Both the position numbers and the translations under genes were made by a program. From the NCBI GenBank assembly GCA_964489735.1, contig CAZBAL010000014.1, forward strand, positions 1 to 51,217: 51,217 nt of DNA, in the 5' to 3' direction. Origin of the DNA: Andreesenia sp964489735. GTDB taxonomy: Bacteria > Bacillota > Clostridia > Tissierellales > Gottschalkiaceae. Under the pieces are notes generated by a model that saw only the letters and a list, made by a program, of their open reading frames with translations, ran no database searches and had not been told where the DNA came from. Every line of letters begins with the position of its first letter. Position 1 is the stretch's first letter. Of this stretch, positions 8,676 through 16,125 are shown piece by piece.

Positions 8676-9470
8676 ATGAATAAAGATATGTTTGAATATG
8701 CAAAGAATATTGAAAAAATTAAAAAACAGAATAATAGAAATGTGTTGATCGCAGGAAATTCTAATGAAGAATATGTAGAAAGGCTGGAAAAATTGGGCTT
8801 TAATGTTTTTAAAACTTTAAAGACGGACTTTTTATATGAATCAATATCATACCATCCGGACATAGTGATTCATCCGGTAGACTCTAAAAATATTCTCGTT
8901 GAGAAAGGTATGTTAGAGTACTATGAGAATCTCTTTAAAAATCTGGATTTAAATCTGATACCGACAAATGATAAATTTACTGGAAAATACCCAGGGTATA
9001 CTGGTCTCAATATTGGAAGGGTTGGGAGTTACTTCATACATAATCCTGAATATACGGATCATGAAGCTCTGTTGCAGTTTTCTAAACTTGGTCTTAAACT
9101 TATCAGGGTAAAGCAGGGATATTCAAAATGCTCCACACTCACATTATCGGATACTGCTGTAATAACTACTGATAAAGGTATAGAGAGAGCTATATTATCC
9201 GAGGAAATGTCTGAAAGTGTAATCGATAAAAAAATAGATGTTCTTTACATTAATCCTGAAGGAATCAGGTTAGATGGTATGAACTATGGATTTATCGGAG
9301 GATGTGGAGGAATGGTATCAGAAAAAGACTTGGTTCTAACAGGCAGATTTGATCATTTAGAAGATGCAGAAAGAATCTACAGGTTTTTAGATAATAATCG
9401 AATTAATGTTATATACTTGTCAGATAATGGTATAAATGACATAGGTGGAATAATAAAGCTTGGAGAGTGA
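8676..9470 (+). CDS. DUF6873 family GME-fold protein
   Basis: 264-residue protein that I recognise as the DUF6873 group of the GME (guanidino-group modifying enzyme) fold, relatives of arginine deiminase and dimethylarginine hydrolase. No reaction is established for the group. Conserved segments seen are the G-SYFIHNPEYTD strand near residue 138, KCSTLTLSDTAVITTDKGI (about 149-167), and GFIGGCGGMVSEKDLVLTGRFDHLEDAERI near 205-235, which holds the Gly-rich turn and a conserved His. The ATG at 8676 has AAGGAG at 8658-8663. Its end nearly abuts the DUF445 gene (4-base gap), so the two are probably co-transcribed. Confidence 0.7.
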   Translation: MNKDMFEYAKNIEKIKKQNNRNVLIAGNSNEEYVERLEKLGFNVFKTLKTDFLYESISYHPDIVIHPVDSKNILVEKGMLEYYENLFKNLDLNLIPTNDKFTGKYPGYTGLNIGRVGSYFIHNPEYTDHEALLQFSKLGLKLIRVKQGYSKCSTLTLSDTAVITTDKGIERAILSEEMSESVIDKKIDVLYINPEGIRLDGMNYGFIGGCGGMVSEKDLVLTGRFDHLEDAERIYRFLDNNRINVIYLSDNGINDIGGIIKLGE

Positions 9471-9474
9471 TATA

Positions 9475-10077
9475 ATGGATACAGTTGTTAGAATTATGAT
9501 AATTGCTGTAATAGGTGGGATTATAGGTTGGGTTACGAACTATCTGGCTATTAAGCTTATGTTCAGACCGATAAACCCCATAAATATTTTAGGATTTAAG
9601 CTTCAGGGACTTATTCCTAAGAGAAAGCTTGAAATTGCTCATACTATTGGAAATATCATAGAAGAGGAACTGATTTCACTAGAAGATGTAGTGGATGAAA
9701 TGACAACAGAAGAAAATATGAAGCCAATCAAAGATACTATGAAGATAAAAATCAGAATGGTCATAGAAAATAAGCTTCCATCACTTGTTCCGACAACTAT
9801 AAAAGAAATGGTTTATTCTTATATAGATAGGGTTATAGATGACGAGGGAGACAAAATGGTAATAGAGTTCCTTGAAGAAGTGACCAGTGATGAGAAAAAT
9901 AAAATTAAGATGGCTAAACTGGTAGAAAATAGAATTAATTCGTTTGAAATGGAAAAATTGGAGAGCATAATCATAAAAATTTCGAAAAAAGAACTTAAGC
10001 ATATAGAATATATGGGAATCGTACTAGGTTTCTTCATAGGCTTAGTTCAGGGAATTGTTGTGACTCTAATTCTCTAA
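9475..10077 (+). CDS. DUF445 family membrane protein
   Basis: 200-residue protein with membrane segments at both ends (about residues 5-25 and 180-199) and a central amphipathic helical domain. The signature GWVTNYLAIKLMFRPI near residue 18 and LQGLIPKRKLEIA near 45 identify the DUF445/YheB family. Its members are membrane-associated and of unclear function; in Bacillus a relative is involved in sporulation. ATG 9475 is preceded by GGAGAGTGA that overlaps the end of the upstream GME-fold gene, indicating translational coupling. The C-terminal hydrophobic helix suggests both termini contact the membrane. Confidence 0.85.
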   Translation: MDTVVRIMIIAVIGGIIGWVTNYLAIKLMFRPINPINILGFKLQGLIPKRKLEIAHTIGNIIEEELISLEDVVDEMTTEENMKPIKDTMKIKIRMVIENKLPSLVPTTIKEMVYSYIDRVIDDEGDKMVIEFLEEVTSDEKNKIKMAKLVENRINSFEMEKLESIIIKISKKELKHIEYMGIVLGFFIGLVQGIVVTLIL

Positions 10078-10114
10078 TTTTAGCTATAATAAAAAATACT
10101 TGGAGGTTATTAAT

Positions 10115-11524
10115 TTGAGCTCAAAGGATTACAGTGAGTTGTTTGATGAGATTATTGAATCAAGAAAAGATGAGGTTATAGAAAAACTTCAGGAGCTTCT
10201 TAGAATCAGGAGTGTTGAAGGAGAGCCGAAAGAAGGAATGCCATTCGGGGAGGGTGTTGCTCAGTCTCTTGATTATACGCTTGATCTTTGCAGGAAGCTA
10301 GGACTGGAAACTACCAATATAGATAATAAATTTGGTTACTGTGAATATAGCGAAGGTGAAGATCTTCTTGGAATATTGGTCCATTTAGATGTTGTGCCAG
10401 AAGGTGAAGGATGGACTTATCCTCCTTATGCAGCTGAAATTCATGACGGTAAAATATATGCCAGAGGTGCGATAGATGACAAGGGACCTGCGATATCGGT
10501 TATATACGCACTCTATATTGTAAAAGAGTTGGGAATTAAATTGAATAAAAGAGTCAGAATTATATTTGGAACGAATGAGGAAACAGACTGGAAATGCATG
10601 GACTGCTATAGAAAAACCTGTGAATCTCCAACTATGGGCTTTACTCCTGATGGAGGATTCCCTGTTATTAATGGAGAAAAGGGAATAGTAACTTATAATA
10701 TTTCTAGAGATTTTCACAATGATGGAAAAATCTATATAACGGAATTCAGTGGTGGCCAGAGAGAGAATATGGTTCCGGACAGAGCCGTAATTGAACTGTT
10801 CTTCTCAGATAATTTCCTGGACTATATAAGGTCGATTCAAAAGGAAATAAAAGATACTGATTTTGAAGCTAAGAGAAACGGTGTGAAACTGAGGATAATA
10901 TCTAAGGGGATTTCCACTCATGGAAGCACGCCTGAGTTTGGAATAAATGCAATATCCAAACTAATGGTTCTTCTCAACAATATTATAGATAGAGATTGTG
11001 AGCTGAAAAGATTTTTAAATGAGTATGTAGAAAAAATCGGAATGGAGTACAACGGTGAGAGTCTAGGGGTTGATTTTTCGGATAAAGAGTCGGGACCTCT
11101 TACTTTCAACGTAGGAACAGCAAAATTTGAAAATGGTGTGATAGATTTAGGAGTTAATATAAGATATCCTGTAACTGTAAATAAAGATGATATCAAGTCG
11201 GGAATTGAAGCTAATTACGATGGAGTAAGAGTTACAGAGACGGACTATAAAAAGCCTATATTCATTCCTACAGATGATCCGTTCATTCAGACTCTATTAG
11301 AGGTCTATAAGGAGTCTACAGGAGATTATGATGCAGAGCCTATGGTTATAGGTGGTGGGACGTATGCAAGGGCATTTGACAATGTGGTGGCCTTTGGGGC
11401 TGTGTTTCCACATCAGGAGATGCTTGCTCACGAAAAAGATGAATATATTTCAGTTGATCATATGATGAAGCTTGTGGAGATATATTCTAAGGCTATAGTC
11501 AAGTTGGCAGCAGAAAATCAATGA
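10115..11524 (+). CDS. pepV: Dipeptidase PepV (M20 metallopeptidase)
   Basis: 469-residue two-zinc dipeptidase of the M20 family that hydrolyses dipeptides with free N-termini in the cytoplasm. Zinc ligands and catalytic residues are visible: VHLDVVPEG (His and Asp, near residue 90), GAIDDKGP (bridging Asp, near 119), NEETDW (catalytic Glu pair, near 153), DGGFPV (near 177) and a C-terminal His in FPHQEMLAHE (near 440). The GGGTYAR motif near 418 lines the active site. Start TTG 10115 is chosen because GGAGG at 10102-10106 is correctly spaced; the TTG at 10100 overlaps that site. It follows DUF445 by 37 bases in the same direction. Confidence 0.92.
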   Translation: MSSKDYSELFDEIIESRKDEVIEKLQELLRIRSVEGEPKEGMPFGEGVAQSLDYTLDLCRKLGLETTNIDNKFGYCEYSEGEDLLGILVHLDVVPEGEGWTYPPYAAEIHDGKIYARGAIDDKGPAISVIYALYIVKELGIKLNKRVRIIFGTNEETDWKCMDCYRKTCESPTMGFTPDGGFPVINGEKGIVTYNISRDFHNDGKIYITEFSGGQRENMVPDRAVIELFFSDNFLDYIRSIQKEIKDTDFEAKRNGVKLRIISKGISTHGSTPEFGINAISKLMVLLNNIIDRDCELKRFLNEYVEKIGMEYNGESLGVDFSDKESGPLTFNVGTAKFENGVIDLGVNIRYPVTVNKDDIKSGIEANYDGVRVTETDYKKPIFIPTDDPFIQTLLEVYKESTGDYDAEPMVIGGGTYARAFDNVVAFGAVFPHQEMLAHEKDEYISVDHMMKLVEIYSKAIVKLAAENQ

Positions 11525-11686
11525 TAAAATTCGGGAAATAACTTAAGTGTTCTCTGAAGAAATCAAAGAGATTAAAGTGATAAAAAGGATTAAAACAATC
11601 AGAACAATAAAAATAGATCAAAAGAGATAAGAAGACAAGAATGAACAGAAAATATGAAAAAAGAACAAAAAAGATGATAGTAATAG
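11525..11686. other. Purine-rich non-coding spacer after pepV
   Basis: About 160 bases of A- and G-rich sequence with many short repeats of the type GAT(T)AAA and AGAA. No ribosome binding site, no clear hairpin terminator and no meaningful open frame on either strand. It ends at the infC promoter. Confidence 0.5.
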
Positions 11687-11715
11687 TTGACACAGCATGT
11701 TTTTTGGTCTATAAT
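11687..11715 (+). promoter_or_regulatory. Consensus promoter of the infC-rpmI-rplT operon
   Basis: Perfect TTGACA (11687-11692) and perfect TATAAT (11710-11715) with a 17-base spacer; the best sigma-A promoter in the window. It predicts an untranslated leader of about 200 bases before infC. Confidence 0.92.
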
Positions 11716-11724
11716 TTCATAGGT

Positions 11725-11897
11725 AAGATAAATAACAATCTAAATTACGAGATTCAAGAAGAAGTTTCCGCTTCTCACCTTATAGCGAAGGAGCTCATAG
11801 GGTAAATATTGTTAGAATTAATTATTGTTAGGGAAGAGTTGTGCCTAACTTTAAATTTGACATATTTGCGGATAGCTTTGACTATCCGCTTTTTTTA
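11725..11897 (+). promoter_or_regulatory. infC leader RNA with terminator (L20-leader type)
   Basis: The leader contains TTTCCGCTTCTCACCTTATA near 11765, which resembles the ribosomal-protein L20 leader found before infC-rpmI-rplT in Firmicutes. There excess L20 binds the leader and favours early termination. It ends in an intrinsic terminator with 8-bp arms GCGGATAG (11868-11875) and CTATCCGC (11882-11889), then seven T bases, only 25 bases before the infC start. A repeated ATTGTTAG (near 11808 and 11823) precedes the terminator and could take part in an alternative fold. The class assignment is from memory of the conserved motif. Confidence 0.65.
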
Positions 11898-11921
11898 TTA
11901 TTGCACAGGAGGTGTCTTACA

Positions 11922-12428
11922 ATTAAAGAACTTCAAATTAACGAAGAGATAAGAGACAGAGAAGTAAGATTAATAAGTGAAGATGGAGAGCAGTTGGGAA
12001 TAGTGTCTTCTAAAGAGGCTAGAAGAATAGCTGAGGACAGCAGATTAGATCTAGTAAAGATCTCACCAAATGCTAAGCCGCCAGTTTGCAAGGTTATGGA
12101 CTATGGTAAATACAAGTATGAGCTTGCAAAGAAAGAAAAAGAGGCTAGAAAGAAACAAAAAGTAATCAACATTAAAGAAATCAGGTTAACACCTAAAATC
12201 GAAGAACACGATTTAAATACTAAAGCTAATAGAGCTAATGATTTCCTAAAAGATGGAGACAAGGTTAAAGTTTCTGTAAGATTCAGAGGTAGAGAGCTTG
12301 TAAATCCTGATTCAGGAAAAGGGGTTCTAGAGCAATTTGCGGAACTGACTTCAGAGAATGGAGTAATAGATAAAAAACCTAGGCTTGAGGGTAGAAACAT
12401 GGTTATGTTTCTAGCTCCAAAAAGCTAG
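11922..12428 (+). CDS. infC: Translation initiation factor IF-3 (AUU start codon)
   Basis: Binds the 30S subunit, prevents 50S joining and checks start-codon identity. The 168-residue protein starts (M)KELQINEEIRDREV like other Firmicute IF-3 proteins; an N-terminal domain with PPVCKVMDYGKYKYE (about residues 51-65) is followed by the linker of basic residues and the C-terminal domain with IRLTPKIEEHDL. The start is ATT at 11922: no ATG/GTG/TTG lies nearby in frame, while GGAGGTG at 11908-11914 is perfectly spaced from this ATT. AUU starts are the known basis of IF-3 autoregulation, since IF-3 rejects non-standard starts when abundant. First gene of infC-rpmI-rplT. Confidence 0.95.
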   Translation: MKELQINEEIRDREVRLISEDGEQLGIVSSKEARRIAEDSRLDLVKISPNAKPPVCKVMDYGKYKYELAKKEKEARKKQKVINIKEIRLTPKIEEHDLNTKANRANDFLKDGDKVKVSVRFRGRELVNPDSGKGVLEQFAELTSENGVIDKKPRLEGRNMVMFLAPKS

Positions 12429-12452
12429 TCAATTAATAGGAGGAAGACAATT

Positions 12453-12647
12453 ATGCCAAAGATGAAAACGCATAGAGGAGCAGCAAAAAGATTCAAAAAA
12501 ACAGGAACAGGAAAAATCAAAAGATATAAAGCATACAAAAGCCATTTAACTGGTAAAAAGAGTGCTAAAAGAGTTAGAAATTTAAGAAAATCAGCAATAG
12601 TGAGTAAAGGCGACCACAAAAGAATAAGCCTTTTACTACCATACTAA
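12453..12647 (+). CDS. rpmI: 50S ribosomal protein L35
   Basis: 64-residue, strongly basic ribosomal protein with the family signature MPKMKTHRGAAKRFKKTGTG at its N-terminus. ATG follows AGGAGGAAG at good spacing, 24 bases after infC. Standard length and position, second gene of the infC operon. Confidence 0.98.
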   Translation: MPKMKTHRGAAKRFKKTGTGKIKRYKAYKSHLTGKKSAKRVRNLRKSAIVSKGDHKRISLLLPY

Positions 12648-12673
12648 TACCGGGAAATTGGAGGAAATAAGAA

Positions 12674-13024
12674 ATGGCAAGAGTAAAAAAATCAATCAAT
12701 GCTAGAAAAAAACATAGAAAAATATTAAAGCAAGCTAAAGGATACTATGGTGCGAAAAGCAAACTTTTCAGACCAGCTAACCAAGCTGTAATGAAATCAC
12801 TTCAGTATGCTTATATAGGACGTAAATTAAGAAAGAGAGACTTCAGACAACTTTGGATAGCTAGAATAAATGCAGCTGCTAGAGTGAACGGTCTTTCATA
12901 CAGCAAGTTCATTTCAGGACTTAAAAAAGCTAACATCGAAGTTAATAGAAAAATGCTTTCTGAAATGGGAATCCATGATCCAGAAGGATTTGCTAAGCTT
13001 GTAGAGATAGCTAAAAACGCTTAA
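12674..13024 (+). CDS. rplT: 50S ribosomal protein L20
   Basis: 116-residue basic protein that binds 23S rRNA early in 50S assembly. Family signatures include the Lys/Arg-rich N-terminus (MARVKKSINARKKHRK), the AKGYYGAKSKLFRPANQAV segment (about residues 22-40) and RDFRQLWIARINAA (about 56-69). Its ATG has GGAGGAAAT upstream. Last gene of the operon; in Firmicutes it is the expected autoregulator acting on the infC leader. Confidence 0.98.
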   Translation: MARVKKSINARKKHRKILKQAKGYYGAKSKLFRPANQAVMKSLQYAYIGRKLRKRDFRQLWIARINAAARVNGLSYSKFISGLKKANIEVNRKMLSEMGIHDPEGFAKLVEIAKNA

Positions 13025-13060
13025 TTTTAGCAATATAAAATAATAGCAAATTATATATTA

Positions 13061-13102
13061 AAAGGGATAGAATCCAAATGGATTTCTGTCCCTTATTTAT
13101 TT
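13061..13102 (+). terminator. Intrinsic terminator of the infC operon
   Basis: Stem AAGGGATAGAATCC (about 13062-13075) pairs with GGATTTCTGTCCCTT (13080-13094) with one bulged T and a G-U pair, then a T-rich tail. Confidence 0.8.
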
Positions 13103-13146
13103 GTTTAAATAACAATTTTTCAAACTAATTTGTATACCAAATTATA

Positions 13147-13174
13147 TTGACTTTACAAAAAATAGTAATAGAAT
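13147..13174 (+). promoter_or_regulatory. Probable promoter of the ktrB operon
   Basis: TTGACT (13147-13152), 16-base spacer, TAGAAT (13169-13174), 29 bases before the ktrB start. Confidence 0.6.
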
Positions 13175-13202
13175 TAAAGAATAAGAAAGGGGGACGGCTG
13201 AA

Positions 13203-14555
13203 TTGTCAAATATGATTAATAACCTTAAGCTGAAACCTGAAAGAGTTTTAGTACTGGGTATAGCTGCTGTAATGTTAATTGGAGGAATCCTTCTGAACCT
13301 TCCAATTGCGTCTGTCAGTGGTGAAAGCATAGGCTTTATAAATGCTTTATTCACTGCCACTTCAGCAACGAGTGTTACTGGGCTGGTGGTTGTGAATACT
13401 GCAGAGCACTGGACTTCTTTTGGAAAAATAGTAATAGTGTGTTTGATTCAGATTGGTGGACTGGGTTTTATGACTTTGACCACTCTAATCGCACTTATTC
13501 TGGGTAAGAGAATAGGCCTTAGAGACAGGTTGATAATGCAGGAAGAGCTGAATCAGTTCAGTCTTTCGGGTATAGTTACTCTTACTAAATACGTAATAAA
13601 AGCAACAGCTGTAATAGAGATTGTTGGAGCTATAATACTCTCAACAAGGTTTATACCGGACTACGGTTTGATAAAGGGAATAGTTTATTCGCTTTTTCAT
13701 GCTATATCTGCATTTTGTAATGCAGGTTTTGACTTGTTTGGAGATAGCTTGGTTGGATATGTAGGAGATCCAATAGTTATTTTAACAATTTGTACACTTA
13801 TAGTGCTTGGAGGTATAGGGTATACGGTTTATCTTGATGTTACAAGAGCTAGAGCGAGGTCAAGAGGCTTTAGAAGGCTTACACTGAACTCTAAAATGGC
13901 ATTGAGCATAACATTGTTTCTGATTTTAAGCGGCACACTGTTCATATTCTTTTCAGAGTATGGAAATCCAGGTACACTTAAATATCTAACTTTCAAGGAG
14001 AAGTTTTTTGCATCTTTAATGCAGTCTGTTACAACCAGGACTGCAGGATTTAACAGTATAGATTTAGCAAAAACTAGAGCGGCTACTGCGTTCAGCATGA
14101 TAATATTGATGTTTATTGGAGGTTCTCCAAGTTCAACTGCCGGTGGAATCAAGACTACCACATTCGGCACTTTGATGCTTGCAGTAGTATCGATAATAAG
14201 AGGGAAAACTGAAGTTGAAGCTTTCAACAGGAGTATACCAAAGTATTTAATTTTGAGAGCCCTAGCGGTATTTTTCGTTTCAGGAGCATTGGTTGTAGGT
14301 GTAATAATGATTTTAACGGTTACGGAGAAACAAGGTTTTTTAGATATAGTATATGAGGTTGTTTCGGCATTCTCTACATGCGGAGTAACAAGAGGAATTA
14401 CGGATAAGCTGTCAAATATAGGTAAGATAATAATACTTACGACTATGTTTGTTGGAAAAGCAGGACCTCTTACGCTCGCATTTGCAATTGCTAAGAGAAC
14501 GAGCAAAAAAGAAGAGATATATAAATTCCCAGAAGGGAAACCGATTATAGGATAG
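13203..14555 (+). CDS. ktrB: Potassium uptake channel subunit KtrB (Trk/Ktr family)
   Basis: 450-residue integral membrane protein forming the ion path of a Ktr-type K+ (Na+-coupled) uptake system. It has four pore-loop repeats whose filter regions can be seen: ATSVTGL (about residue 56), FCNAGFD (about 174), TTRTAGFNS (about 279) and STCGVTRG (about 393). About eight transmembrane helices surround them. Start TTG 13203 follows GGGGGAC at good spacing. The length and lack of an N-terminal extension fit KtrB rather than TrkH. Its partner ktrA follows 16 bases downstream. Confidence 0.93.
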   Translation: MSNMINNLKLKPERVLVLGIAAVMLIGGILLNLPIASVSGESIGFINALFTATSATSVTGLVVVNTAEHWTSFGKIVIVCLIQIGGLGFMTLTTLIALILGKRIGLRDRLIMQEELNQFSLSGIVTLTKYVIKATAVIEIVGAIILSTRFIPDYGLIKGIVYSLFHAISAFCNAGFDLFGDSLVGYVGDPIVILTICTLIVLGGIGYTVYLDVTRARARSRGFRRLTLNSKMALSITLFLILSGTLFIFFSEYGNPGTLKYLTFKEKFFASLMQSVTTRTAGFNSIDLAKTRAATAFSMIILMFIGGSPSSTAGGIKTTTFGTLMLAVVSIIRGKTEVEAFNRSIPKYLILRALAVFFVSGALVVGVIMILTVTEKQGFLDIVYEVVSAFSTCGVTRGITDKLSNIGKIIILTTMFVGKAGPLTLAFAIAKRTSKKEEIYKFPEGKPIIG

Positions 14556-14571
14556 AATGGGAGGAATATGA

Positions 14572-15222
14572 ATGCAAGAGTTCGTAATTATTGGTTGCGG
14601 AAGCTTTGGAGAATCAGTAGCTAAGAGCCTTTACGCAAAAGGTTATGATGTCATGGTTATAGACAAAGATCATGATAGAATTCAAAAAATAGCAGATGAT
14701 GTAACTCATGCAATAGAAGCGGATGCAATGGATGAAGCTGTGCTCAAATCACTAGGTGTAAGAAATTTTGATGTTGCAGTTATAAGCTTTGCATCGGATC
14801 TTCAAGCTTCAATATTGACAACTCTGTTGGTAAAAGAACTAGGTGTTAAAAAAGTTATAGCGAAAGCAAGGACAGATGTTCATGCAAAGGTTCTATATAA
14901 AATAGGTGCAGATAGAGTTGTTTTTCCAGAACGTGATATGGGTGCAAGATTGGCTCACAGTCTGGTAGCAAGAAATATACTCGACTATATAGATTTAGAT
15001 CCAAATTATTCAATCGTGGAAATAACGGCAGTGGAAGAATGGGAAAACAAGACATTAAAAGAACTTCAGCTTTCAAATAAACATGGAATGAATGTATTAG
15101 CTCTTAAAAATAATGGTGGAATCAAAATATCTCCATCGGGAGACGATGTTATAAGAAGAGGAGATATTATAGTAGGGATTGCAAGTACTGAAATGATGAC
15201 GACATTGGATACTGAAGACTAA
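14572..15222 (+). CDS. ktrA: Potassium uptake regulatory subunit KtrA (RCK)
   Basis: 216-residue cytoplasmic ring-forming regulator that gates KtrB in response to ATP/ADP and possibly c-di-AMP. The RCK_N Rossmann domain has the nucleotide motif GCGSFG (residues 8-13) and an acidic residue after strand 2 (VIDKDHDR). The RCK_C domain covers roughly residues 135-212 and ends in the segment GDDVIRRGDIIVGI, typical of ligand-binding RCK_C domains. ATG has GGGAGGAATATGA upstream. Its stop codon TAA shares a base with the ATG of the next gene (TAATG), so the RNA methyltransferase is translationally coupled. Confidence 0.94.
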   Translation: MQEFVIIGCGSFGESVAKSLYAKGYDVMVIDKDHDRIQKIADDVTHAIEADAMDEAVLKSLGVRNFDVAVISFASDLQASILTTLLVKELGVKKVIAKARTDVHAKVLYKIGADRVVFPERDMGARLAHSLVARNILDYIDLDPNYSIVEITAVEEWENKTLKELQLSNKHGMNVLALKNNGGIKISPSGDDVIRRGDIIVGIASTEMMTTLDTED

Positions 15223-16019
15223 TGAATACAGTAATTAAAAGCAGTAAAAATGACAGAATAAAATACATCAAATCTCTTTCTCAGAAGAAAAACAGATGGA
15301 AAGAGAGAAAGTATGTGATTGAAGGAATAAGAGCTATTATGCAGATGATAGAAAACTCTTCAAATATCAGAGAAGTCTATTATTCAGATAGGGTAAGAGA
15401 ACTCTATCAGGGAGAAGAAGTTCTGAGATTAGCTGAAGATGCCGGAATAGATACTGTAGAAATTTCTGAAGAGGTATTTGACTCTCTAACTGAAACAGAA
15501 TCTCCTCAGTATATTTTAGCAGTGGCGTCATTAGATCTCCATGAATTAGAAGAGGTCATTGAAAAAGGAAGAAAGCTTATTTTACTTGATAGGATTCAAG
15601 ATCCTGGTAATCTTGGCACAATAATAAGAACTGCTGAAGCCATGGGATTCAATGGAGTTGTTATTATAAAAGGTACAGCAGATATATATAATTCAAAAGT
15701 TTTACGTTCTACAATGGGAGTCGATCTTCCAGCTGTTCATTTTGACAGTGCAGAAAGAGCAATTTCAGAGTTGAAAAAGAGTGGGATAAAAATTATTTCA
15801 ACTAGCCTAGATGCAGAAAAAATGCCTCACGATGTAGATCTTTCTGATAATATTGCCATAGTTATAGGAAATGAGGCTAGAGGGATTTCTGAGGAAGTAG
15901 AGCTGAACTCAGATGAACTGATTAAAATTCCTATGGTTGGAAGTGCAGAATCATTGAATGCCGCAGTTGCTTCAAGCATGATTATGTATGAGTCTTTGAG
16001 ACAAAAGATTAAATTTTGA
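15222..16019 (+). CDS. TrmH/SpoU family RNA 2'-O-methyltransferase
   Basis: 265-residue SPOUT methyltransferase predicted to methylate a ribose in rRNA or tRNA. An N-terminal substrate-binding domain (residues 1-100, with KYVIEGIRAI near 27) precedes the knotted catalytic domain. The three SpoU motifs are complete: DPGNLGTIIRTAEAMGF (about 127-143), IVIGNEARGIS (about 208-218) and IPMVGSAESLNAAVASSM (about 230-247). It resembles the YsgA/RlmB branch often located before pheST in Firmicutes. The target nucleotide cannot be deduced from sequence. It overlaps ktrA by one base, an unusual partner for a potassium transporter. Confidence 0.93.
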   Translation: MNTVIKSSKNDRIKYIKSLSQKKNRWKERKYVIEGIRAIMQMIENSSNIREVYYSDRVRELYQGEEVLRLAEDAGIDTVEISEEVFDSLTETESPQYILAVASLDLHELEEVIEKGRKLILLDRIQDPGNLGTIIRTAEAMGFNGVVIIKGTADIYNSKVLRSTMGVDLPAVHFDSAERAISELKKSGIKIISTSLDAEKMPHDVDLSDNIAIVIGNEARGISEEVELNSDELIKIPMVGSAESLNAAVASSMIMYESLRQKIKF

Positions 16020-16027
16020 TAAATCGG

Positions 16028-16056
16028 TTGACACTAATCATTTAAATATCTAAAAT
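16028..16056 (+). promoter_or_regulatory. Promoter of the flavin oxidoreductase gene
   Basis: TTGACA (16028-16033), 17-base spacer, TAAAAT (16051-16056). The predicted start point (about 16063) lies just before a hairpin. Confidence 0.75.
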
Positions 16057-16065
16057 AGAGTAGAG

Positions 16066-16104
16066 AACCAAGTTTATAATCATGATATAGACTTGGTTTT
16101 AATA
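16066..16104 (+). terminator. Hairpin with T-run at the 5' end of the flavin oxidoreductase transcript
   Basis: AACCAAGT (16066-16073) pairs with ACTTGGTT (16091-16098) around a 17-base loop, followed by TTTTAA. It could terminate the ktrB-ktrA-SpoU transcript. Because it lies between the downstream promoter and its gene, it may also act as an attenuator, a 5' stabiliser or a protein-binding palindrome. Confidence 0.6.
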
Positions 16105-16125
16105 CTATATTTAGGTGGTTATTAA

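Noticed and set aside
11525..11686. Possible degraded gene in the purine-rich spacer after pepV
   Set aside because: No frame keeps a coherent protein pattern and there is no ribosome binding site; base composition alone explains it.
13829..14506. 225-codon open frame on the minus strand inside ktrB
   Set aside because: Mirror frame of a hydrophobic gene; no ribosome binding site, and the plus strand encodes a complete KtrB.
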